DNA of 13,736 nucleotides. It comes from Azoarcus sp. GTDB lineage: Bacteria > Pseudomonadota > Gammaproteobacteria > Burkholderiales > Rhodocyclaceae. Every line of letters begins with the position of its first letter. The stretch's first letter is position 1. The position numbers and the translations under genes were made by a program. The DNA is taken from the NCBI GenBank assembly GCA_023230755.1, contig JALNWS010000116.1:1-13736 (forward strand). The letters run 5' to 3'. This document shows positions 6,799 through 12,405 of the stretch, one piece after another. The notes below the pieces were generated by a model, which did not search any database, had not been told where the DNA came from, and saw only the letters and a list, made by a program, of their open reading frames with translations.

Positions 6799-7395
6799 TC
6801 AGGCGATGAACACCGGGTCGGAGAACACCAGCGTGCCATCCTTGCGCATCATCAGGTTGTTGGCGTTGAGGATGTCAGGCAGGACATGGTATTCCTCGAC
6901 GAAGTCGGACAGCGCTTTCAGCGCCTGCTGCAGGCTCTCGCTCACGTCCAGTGGGCTGACCGTCAGGTGATAGAGCGCGATGCGGCCCATGTCCATGCCC
7001 AGACGACTCCATTGCTCACAGGCTGACCAGTAGCATTCGATCATGCGCGTCGCGAGGTCGGCGGCGGGAGAGTCTGCCTTGAGCGGATAGAGCCGCTCCA
7101 TCTCGAGCAGGTGAAAAGGGTAGCCCGACTGCGCGCGGCCAATGACGCCGTGATCAGCGTACACGACCGGAAAATGTTCGCCCTTGGGGCGGTCTTCAGC
7201 CGTATAGAGAAAATAGTCTGCGGGCGAACTGACGATCTTGTACACCCGCTCGTCGTCGCCCTTGTCGATCACGATCGAATACTCGCCCCGACCGATCTCC
7301 TGTTTGCCGTCGACCAATGGGTGCGCGGGCACCGGGTCCGGTAGGACCAGGCACTCGCGCCCCAGTTCCGCACGCGCTTTCGCGAGATCGATCAA
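6799..7395 (-). CDS. Small atypical protein-kinase-like protein
   Basis: A protein of 198 residues, not assigned to a named family. It shows the skeleton of a protein-kinase fold. A glycine loop IGRGEYSIV has the GxGxxSxV pattern (Gly35, Gly37). VYKIV has a beta-3-type Lys (Lys53). HLLEMERL fits the hinge. LPDILNANNLMM matches HRDxxxxN with Asp174 and Asn179, and VFSDP matches the DFG Asp (Asp193). The chain ends just after that Asp, so the usual lower C-lobe, activation segment and substrate-binding helices are missing. The closing NNLMMRKDGTLVFSDPV resembles the ends of small phage-type kinases as I know them. No signal peptide or membrane helix is visible. The frame opens with TTG at 7410, directly against the fabI stop. 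A second TTG at 7395 has AAGGGG six bases upstream and is preferred. Translation is probably coupled to fabI. Kinase fold is inference from motifs; activity and target are unknown. Confidence 0.7.
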   Translation of the reverse strand: MIDLAKARAELGRECLVLPDPVPAHPLVDGKQEIGRGEYSIVIDKGDDERVYKIVSSPADYFLYTAEDRPKGEHFPVVYADHGVIGRAQSGYPFHLLEMERLYPLKADSPAADLATRMIECYWSACEQWSRLGMDMGRIALYHLTVSPLDVSESLQQALKALSDFVEEYHVLPDILNANNLMMRKDGTLVFSDPVFIA

Positions 7396-7410
7396 GGACA
7401 GCCCCTTCAA

Positions 7411-8190
7411 TCAGCCCATGATGTTGTAGCCTGCATCGACAAAGTGTATGCCGCCGCTGATCAGCCGACCAGCATCCGAGACCAGGAAGGCGGTGAGGGC
7501 ACCGATGTCTTCCGGGGTGATCAGGCTGTGCATCGGGGCACGCTCGACCGCAGTTGCCATCAGTCCGTCAAAACCGGCAATGCCCGATGCCGCACGGGTC
7601 ATCAGCGGGCCGGGTGAGACCGCATTGACGCGGATGTTCTTTTCACCGAGCTCGGCGGCCATGTAACGGGTGGCCGCTTCGAGCGCTGCCTTGCACAAGC
7701 CCATCACGCCATAGTTGGGGATGACCTTCTCGGAGCCGAGGTAGGTCATGGTCACGAGCGCACCACCGCCGGCCTTGACCAGCAGCGGTTCAACCATTTT
7801 GGCCAGGCGCACGAAGGAGTGGGTGGAGACATCCATTGCGAGGGCAAAACCGTCGGCAGAGGTGTCGACCACACGGCCATGGAGGTCGTCGCGCTTGGCA
7901 AACGCCATGCTGTGGAGCACGAAATCGAGCTTGCCGTAGGTCGCATCAATCTGCGCATAGACGTCGGCCATGGTTTCGGGCTTGGTGACGTCGAGCAGAT
8001 AGGCGTCTTTGACGCCGAGACGGTGGAGCACCGGTTCGATGAAAGCACGCGTCTTTTCGTTCTGGTAGGTGATGATCAGGGTTGCGCCGGCCTGGGCGCA
8101 GGCCTCGGCGACGCCGGTGGAGATCGATTTTTCGTTGGCGATGCCAGTGATCAGTCCGACCTTGCCTTCAAGATTGACGATTGGGGTCAT
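7411..8190 (-). CDS. fabI: Enoyl-ACP reductase (NADH) FabI
   Basis: A 259-residue short-chain dehydrogenase of the FabI type, catalysing the last step of each fatty-acid elongation cycle (trans-2-enoyl-ACP to acyl-ACP). The N-terminal GLITGIANEKSIS (residues 12-24) is the FabI cofactor loop. The catalytic set is Tyr150 (MTYLGSEK), Tyr160 (IPNYGVMG) and Lys167, giving the FabI spacing YxxxxxxK. RVNAVSPGPLMTRAASGI and VDAGYNI are typical later motifs. Segments such as AFAKRDDLHGRVVDTS resemble alphaproteobacterial FabI more than the E. coli enzyme. This may therefore be a second isozyme or a divergent main one. Two ATG codons are possible. The one at 8190 has GGAG six bases upstream and matches the usual N-terminus, so it is preferred over 8202. 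The gene leads a minus-strand run and its stop abuts the kinase-like gene. Confidence 0.93.
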   Translation of the reverse strand: MTPIVNLEGKVGLITGIANEKSISTGVAEACAQAGATLIITYQNEKTRAFIEPVLHRLGVKDAYLLDVTKPETMADVYAQIDATYGKLDFVLHSMAFAKRDDLHGRVVDTSADGFALAMDVSTHSFVRLAKMVEPLLVKAGGGALVTMTYLGSEKVIPNYGVMGLCKAALEAATRYMAAELGEKNIRVNAVSPGPLMTRAASGIAGFDGLMATAVERAPMHSLITPEDIGALTAFLVSDAGRLISGGIHFVDAGYNIMG

Positions 8191-8244
8191 GATGGGCTCC
8201 ATGTGGCTCTATGTGAACAATTGGCTTGCACCGACCCATTCGAG

Positions 8245-8263
8245 CAGACGAATATTACGTCTG
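8245..8263 (-). promoter_or_regulatory. Candidate operator over the fabI -10 region
   Basis: CAGACG (8245-8250) and CGTCTG (8258-8263) are perfect 6-base arms around a 7-base AT-rich centre. On the minus strand the centre reads TAATAT (8252-8257), a four-of-six -10-like box, and 17 bases upstream of it lies TTTTCC, a poor -35. The site is 55-73 bases before the fabI start. A repressor site over the promoter is plausible but unproven. Confidence 0.4.
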
Positions 8264-8287
8264 TGATCGGGCACGGAAAAGAAACGT

Positions 8288-8304
8288 TTGTGTGCGGTGC
8301 ACAA
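8288..8304. repeat. Inverted repeat TTGTG-N7-CACAA in divergent spacer
   Basis: TTGTG (8288-8292) and CACAA (8300-8304) are perfect 5-base arms with a 7-base spacer, a geometry common for dimeric regulators. It overlaps an 8-base palindrome AAACGTTT (8282-8289). It lies between fabI and the divergent HAD-fold gene. Confidence 0.35.
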
Positions 8305-8307
8305 TAA

Positions 8308-8320
8308 ACTGGTTTCCAGT
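8308..8320. repeat. Inverted repeat ACTGG-TTT-CCAGT next to a -10-like box
   Basis: ACTGG (8308-8312) and CCAGT (8316-8320) are perfect arms with a 3-base loop. TATATT (8320-8325), a five-of-six -10 match on the plus strand, begins at its last base, 70 bases before the HAD-fold start codon. The -35 region is weak (GTGCAC or TGCACA), so an activator or a weak promoter would be expected. Confidence 0.35.
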
Positions 8321-8394
8321 ATATTCTGCATTGCAACATCAATGAACCCACTGGCGTGTAAACCTTTTGCCGGCAGTGTCAAAGAGCACAACGA

Positions 8395-8895
8395 ATGAAT
8401 CGAACGACCTACATTTTCATGGATTTCGACGGGGTGACCCACCCTTGGGGCGAGGTGGAGGATTTCCGCTGTCTGCCGCTGATCGAAGCCGTGATTCGAG
8501 AGTTCGATGAAGCGAAGATCGTCATTTCGTCGGACTGGCGCATGCTGTTTTCGCTGCAGAAGCTGGTTGCCCGCTTCTCCGAGGATATCCGTCCTCGGGT
8601 AGCGGGTGTGACGCCCCACATGCTGCCCAAGCAGGGGGCGGAGCTTCACGGTCTGCGTGAACGCGAGTCCATGCTCTGGCTGGCGCAGCACGAGCCCGAC
8701 ATTACCACCGCAGCATGGTGTGCGATCGACGACGCACCGGGTAACTGGCTGAGCCGGTCGCGGCTTATCCTGACCGATTTCAAGCGTGGATTCACCGACG
8801 AGGATGCGGGCGCCTTGCGCCGCATGCTGACCTCATTGCGTAACGGCGTTCCAACATTGGAAAAGCCGCGCTCCAGCTTCCGCTGGGCGTCCTGA
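8395..8895 (+). CDS. HAD-fold protein of the HAD_SAK type
   Basis: A 166-residue haloacid-dehalogenase-fold protein. Motif I is MDFDGVTHP with Asp10 and Asp12 (nucleophile and general acid positions). Motif II is ISSDWR (Ser45-Ser46-Asp47). A basic residue for motif III may be in LRERES (87-92). Motif IV is IDDAP (Asp112-Asp113). All core catalytic positions of a phosphatase are therefore present. The pattern D-F-D-G-V-x-H-P with SSDWR fits the 'HAD domain in Swiss Army Knife RNA repair proteins' group, which occurs both alone and in RNA-repair fusions. Here the domain stands alone, so a role in RNA end processing is only a possibility; a small-molecule phosphatase is equally likely. The start has AAAGAG eight bases upstream (8381-8386). 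It is divergent from fabI across a dyad-rich spacer, and no partner gene follows directly. Confidence 0.78.
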   Translation: MNRTTYIFMDFDGVTHPWGEVEDFRCLPLIEAVIREFDEAKIVISSDWRMLFSLQKLVARFSEDIRPRVAGVTPHMLPKQGAELHGLRERESMLWLAQHEPDITTAAWCAIDDAPGNWLSRSRLILTDFKRGFTDEDAGALRRMLTSLRNGVPTLEKPRSSFRWAS

Positions 8896-9048
8896 GACGC
8901 TTCATTCGCCGCAAACTCAAGCTCTCCGGGGTGTCACCCGCTTATCGAGATCCGTTTCCGGACAGTTCGCACTGGCGCAGCGCACGGCCTTCATTGCCCG
9001 ATTGCCTCATGGTCGGCACAATATGCGCCCGCTTTACGGAACCGTCTC
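8896..9048. other. 153-base gap before the helical protein
   Basis: No gene is seen. TTGCCC (8994-8999) followed after 18 bases by ACAATA (9018-9023) is a weak promoter candidate for the gene at 9049. No clear terminator for the HAD-fold gene is found. Confidence 0.3.
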
Positions 9049-9828
9049 ATGTCATCAGCCCGCTCCACCGATACCGTTCTGCCCGCCGATCCGCTGCAGG
9101 CACTGGCTGCCGCCGATGTTCAGCGTCAGGCCGCACGCATGGCGCAGGACGCCTTTAGTCGCGTATTCCGACTCAGCATCGAGGCATCGGATCAGGCTCG
9201 TGCAGAAGGCGTGACCGCATTGAGCGAGGCCATGCGCAACTGGTCGCGTGCGGGAGAGGGGGACGACGCGCGCGCCTTGCGCCTGGCCATGCTGGTGTCC
9301 GGTGCGGATCAATGGGGTCTGGCCTGGAGCCAGGCCTTCGGTCTCGCCGCGATTCCGGCGCTCTCAGAGCTGCTCGGTGCGCTGCGCACCGGGCTGGATG
9401 CGCAGTCTGACTCCCGCTTCCTGCAGCAATTCGAGGCATTGACGGTGGCCGAGGCCAATGCGATTGATTTCAAGGTCGAACTACGCCGCGGAATCCATCT
9501 GGCGCTGTGGCATTCGTCGATTGCCAGTGAATCGCGCGACGAAGCCCTGCGCCTGGCTGGCCAGTTGGGCAGCCTGCTGCTGGCGCTGGTCGGAAGCATG
9601 CCGGTCGCGGGCTGGCGGCTGGTGGCCGACGCGCTGGCACATATCCAGATTCGCTGTCTGTCCGAAGGTCTGGCGGCGGAGGGTGTGGGGCAGGAAGCCA
9701 CGCAGGCCTTGTTCGCCGCGCTCGCGCGCGAGCTGCCGGCGCCGCAGCGCGACGTGGTCATGGCCCATGCGGCACAGGCCGTGGTGGCCTGGCAGCGCGC
9801 AAACCGTCCGTCGGATACGGTTCACTAA
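9049..9828 (+). CDS. Unrecognised alpha-helical protein
   Basis: A 259-residue protein I do not recognise. It is rich in Ala, Leu, Arg and Gln and looks almost wholly helical. An amphipathic N-terminal third (about 15-70) is followed by a more hydrophobic stretch near 85-112 (AMLVSGADQWGLAWSQAFGL and beyond), a middle helix starting VELRRGIHLALW (about 143), and a segment LAGQLGSLLLALVGSMPVAGW (about 168-188) that could be a buried helix or a weak membrane segment. No signal peptide, Cys pair, nucleotide-binding or DNA-binding motif is seen. The N-terminal heptad-like pattern recalls phasin-like proteins in general character only, and no signature supports that name. The start is ATG with a weak GGAA upstream. 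It lies 21 bases before yaeQ on the same strand, so the two are probably co-transcribed. Confidence 0.7.
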   Translation: MSSARSTDTVLPADPLQALAAADVQRQAARMAQDAFSRVFRLSIEASDQARAEGVTALSEAMRNWSRAGEGDDARALRLAMLVSGADQWGLAWSQAFGLAAIPALSELLGALRTGLDAQSDSRFLQQFEALTVAEANAIDFKVELRRGIHLALWHSSIASESRDEALRLAGQLGSLLLALVGSMPVAGWRLVADALAHIQIRCLSEGLAAEGVGQEATQALFAALARELPAPQRDVVMAHAAQAVVAWQRANRPSDTVH

Positions 9829-9849
9829 GTTTTCACTGAGGCGGTTCGA

Positions 9850-10398
9850 ATGGCATTGAAGGCAACGATTTACAAGGCTGAGCTGCAGATTGCAGACATG
9901 GATCGCAACTACTACGGCGACCATGCACTGACGCTCGCCCGGCATCCGTCGGAAACTGACGAGCGCATGATGGTGCGCCTGCTCGCCTTCGCACTCTATG
10001 CCGATCCGGCGCTGAGTTTCGGTAACGCACTGTGCACAGATGATGAGCCCGACCTGTGGGAGCGCGATCTGACCGGCGAGATCAAGCGCTGGATCTACGT
10101 TGGCCAACCGGACGAAAAATGGATTCGCAAGGCCTGTGGCAGGTCGGACAAGGTGGTCGTCATCAGTTTCGGCCGTGCTGCCCATATCTGGTGGGAAGGC
10201 ATCAAGGCCAAGCTCGTGCGTCAGCAAAGCCTTAGTGTGCTCCGCATCGCCCCCGAGGTTGCACCGGCGCTGGCGCGCCTCACCGACCGCAGCATGCGCC
10301 TGCAATTCACCTTGCAGGACGGGCACGTCTGGGTGACGAACGGAGAGGAAACGGTCGAGGTGGCTCCCGAGCTGCTGATGGGCCCGGCCCGTTACTGA
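9850..10398 (+). CDS. yaeQ: YaeQ family protein
   Basis: A 182-residue protein, the usual YaeQ length. The family has a variant PD-(D/E)XK nuclease-like fold; E. coli YaeQ was first described as a suppressor of rfaH loss, and its biochemical activity is not firmly known. Diagnostic segments are MALKATIYKAELQIADMDR at the N-terminus, YYGDHALTLARHPSETDERM (21-40), LSFGNALCTDDEPDLW (55-70) and GEIKRWIYVGQPDEKWIRKA (76-95). These include the acidic and Lys residues of the nuclease-like core. The start has GAGG (9838-9841) eight bases upstream. It follows the unrecognised helical gene after 21 bases and converges on the alpha/beta hydrolase with only 7 bases between stop codons. Confidence 0.92.
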   Translation: MALKATIYKAELQIADMDRNYYGDHALTLARHPSETDERMMVRLLAFALYADPALSFGNALCTDDEPDLWERDLTGEIKRWIYVGQPDEKWIRKACGRSDKVVVISFGRAAHIWWEGIKAKLVRQQSLSVLRIAPEVAPALARLTDRSMRLQFTLQDGHVWVTNGEETVEVAPELLMGPARY

Positions 10399-10405
10399 TC
10401 GAGAC

Positions 10406-11305
10406 TTATCCGCGTGGCAGGCATGATGCGTCGTTGCGGAGAAAGGCAGAAATCGCCTCGGCGCTGCTTGCCGGGTCTTGCTGCATGAAACAGTGCCCGC
10501 CTGGCATCACCTGTTCGCTGACCACCGGATTGCTGTTGCGCCAGCGGGCGATGCCCTTGGCCGCAAAGGGATAGGTTTGTTCTCCGCGCAGGACATGCGT
10601 GGGCGTAGTGATCTTTGCCAGCGATGACCACAGGCGGCGAGGATAGGAGCTGAAGATCTCCGCTTCGCGGGATGGCCGGCATTTGAGCTCGACCCCGCCT
10701 TCCGGCGCGTTTCGCAGCGCATGGTTCACGTAGGCCCACAAGGCTTCTTCTTTCCACCCCTTGAACATGCCGCGCTCATGCAGTGAGTTGAAGGCGGTCT
10801 GGCGGTCCGGCCAGTGGTGGCGGCGCTGACGGGTGCGGCGCGCGAGGGTGTTGCGCGAGTAGAGCCCGACAACGTCGGACAGCGCCATCAACCCGATCAG
10901 GGCGGGCGGAAAGAGTACAGGGTCGAGCAGCACTGCGCGTGCGAACTGCTCCGGCGCCTTGGCCAGCATCAGGCTGGTGATGACGCCGCCGAAGCTGTGC
11001 CCGACCGCGAAGACCGGCACATCGCCGAAGATGGCCCCACGCGCCTGCCACGCCTCTAGGCACAGCTCGGCGGTGCGATTCCAGCCATGAAAGCGGCCGC
11101 CATTGTCACTGTTCCCGTGGCCCTGGATATCGGACAGGAACAGATCGAAGTGAGGCGACAGACACGCCAGCATCGGTTCGTAGGTTCGGCCGCAGTATCC
11201 GTTTCCGTGCAGGAAGTGCAGTACCGGTTTGCCCGAAGGGAGGGAGTGCTCGCCGCGCAGCGTGTAGCCTGCGGAGCAGGAGTGATGCCAAGCCTGAAGT
11301 TGCAT
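10406..11305 (-). CDS. Alpha/beta hydrolase
   Basis: A 299-residue alpha/beta-fold hydrolase. HFLHGNGYCGRTY (30-42) carries the HGxG oxyanion-hole motif. SDIQGHGNSD (58-67) follows. The nucleophile elbow is GHSFGG with Ser104. The likely catalytic His is His271 in PGGHCFMQQDP, and the acid is Glu242 (LRGEQT) or Asp127 (LLDP). A helical cap spans about 135-215. No signal peptide is seen, so it is probably cytoplasmic. Substrate is unknown: esterase, lipase-like or C-C hydrolase activity all fit. The ATG at 11305 starts the domain properly, though the ribosome site is poor. It lies 95 bases after srkA on the same strand, so read-through from srkA or its own weak promoter in that space is possible. 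Confidence 0.88.
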   Translation of the reverse strand: MQLQAWHHSCSAGYTLRGEHSLPSGKPVLHFLHGNGYCGRTYEPMLACLSPHFDLFLSDIQGHGNSDNGGRFHGWNRTAELCLEAWQARGAIFGDVPVFAVGHSFGGVITSLMLAKAPEQFARAVLLDPVLFPPALIGLMALSDVVGLYSRNTLARRTRQRRHHWPDRQTAFNSLHERGMFKGWKEEALWAYVNHALRNAPEGGVELKCRPSREAEIFSSYPRRLWSSLAKITTPTHVLRGEQTYPFAAKGIARWRNSNPVVSEQVMPGGHCFMQQDPASSAEAISAFLRNDASCLPRG

Positions 11306-11400
11306 GGTGATCGAAAGGTGTGGCCGGACTCGGAGGGACGAGTTTAGCGCCTGCAGCCGTCATTGTGCACTGCCACGCAATTTGAACCGACGCCGGGGCT

Positions 11401-12405
11401 TCAGGCAGGCCAGAGTGGCGGTTCATCCATCAGGGCAATCTGTTCGCGTAACTCAAGTACGCGGTCCTGCCAGTAATGCTGGGTGTTGAACCATGGGAAC
11501 GCAGCCGTGAAGGCGGGGTCGTCCCAGCGTCGTGCAAGCCAGGCGGAGTAGTGGATGAGGCGCAGCGTGCGCAGGGCTTCGATCAGGTGCAGTTCGCGGG
11601 GCGAAAAGTCCATGAAGTCTTCGTATCCGGCCAGGATGTCGGCAAGTTGTCCGACCTGCTCGTGGCGCTCGCCCGATAGCAGCATCCACAGATCCTGAAT
11701 CGCCGGCCCCATGCGTGCGTCGTCGAAGTCGACGAACTGCGGTCCGCCGCCTTCACCCTGTTGCCACAGCACGTTGCCCATGTGGCAGTCACCGTGCAAG
11801 CGCAATGAGGCCACCTTGCCTGCCCGGTCGAAGGCGCGGCGCACACCGTCGAGGGCCTGGTCCGCCGTGGTCTTCCATGCGGGCAGGATGTCTCTTGGGA
11901 TGAAGTCGTGCGCGAGCAGCCAGTTGCGCGGTTCTTCACCGAAACTGGCGATATCGAGTACCGGCCGCGATTTGAACGGACGTATCGCCCCGACCGCATG
12001 GATGCGGCCGATGAAACGACCCAGCCATTCCAGCGTGGCCGGGTCGGACAGTTCGGGCGCGCGTCCGCTCAGGCGCTCGAACAGCGTGAAACGCATGCCC
12101 TCGTGGCGGTGCAGGCTGCGGCCATCGATGATGACCGGCTGCGCAACCGGGATCTCGCGCTCGGCGAGCTCGGCCGTATAGCTGTGTTCCTCGAGGATGG
12201 CTTCGTCAGTCCAGCGCGCGGGGCGATAGAACTTGACCACCTGCATCGGACCGTCTTCGATGCCGATCTGGTATACGCGGTTCTCGTAGCTGTTTAGCGC
12301 CAGCAGGCGGCCATCGGGCCGCAGGCCGACGCTCTCCAGCGCGTCGAGCACGAAATCCGGTGTCAGGCCCGCAAACGGCGCACGGCTGTCTGCGGTGGAT
12401 GACAC
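11401..12405 (-). CDS. srkA: Stress response serine/threonine kinase SrkA (YihE)
   Basis: A 334-residue kinase of the SrkA/YihE/RdoA family, related to aminoglycoside and choline kinases. The E. coli protein is a Ser/Thr kinase that protects against stress-induced death. LNSYENRVYQIG (37-48) is the glycine-loop region, VVKFYRP holds Lys58, LHGDCHMGNVLW carries the catalytic Asp206 and Asn211, and VDFDDA holds the metal-binding Asp226. DLWMLLSG and the C-terminal RLIHYSAWLARRW region are typical of the family. The start is GTG at 12405, directly after the TGA of the helicase, with a strong GGAGG five bases upstream inside the helicase's last codons. Translational coupling is very likely. It is the middle gene of a helicase-srkA-hydrolase run. 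Confidence 0.93.
   Translation of the reverse strand: MSSTADSRAPFAGLTPDFVLDALESVGLRPDGRLLALNSYENRVYQIGIEDGPMQVVKFYRPARWTDEAILEEHSYTAELAEREIPVAQPVIIDGRSLHRHEGMRFTLFERLSGRAPELSDPATLEWLGRFIGRIHAVGAIRPFKSRPVLDIASFGEEPRNWLLAHDFIPRDILPAWKTTADQALDGVRRAFDRAGKVASLRLHGDCHMGNVLWQQGEGGGPQFVDFDDARMGPAIQDLWMLLSGERHEQVGQLADILAGYEDFMDFSPRELHLIEALRTLRLIHYSAWLARRWDDPAFTAAFPWFNTQHYWQDRVLELREQIALMDEPPLWPA

Noticed and set aside
8209..8691. 160-codon minus-strand open frame across the fabI spacer and HAD gene
   Set aside because: It runs antisense through the HAD motifs and across the dyad-rich spacer, and lacks any recognisable domain.
8931..9158. 75-codon plus-strand frame in the gap before the helical protein
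   Set aside because: It overlaps the better-formed gene at 9049, has atypical composition for a small protein and no ribosome site.
9481..10326. 281-codon minus-strand open frame across the helical protein and yaeQ
   Set aside because: Antisense to yaeQ, which is a firm family match; no ribosome site or domain on the minus strand.
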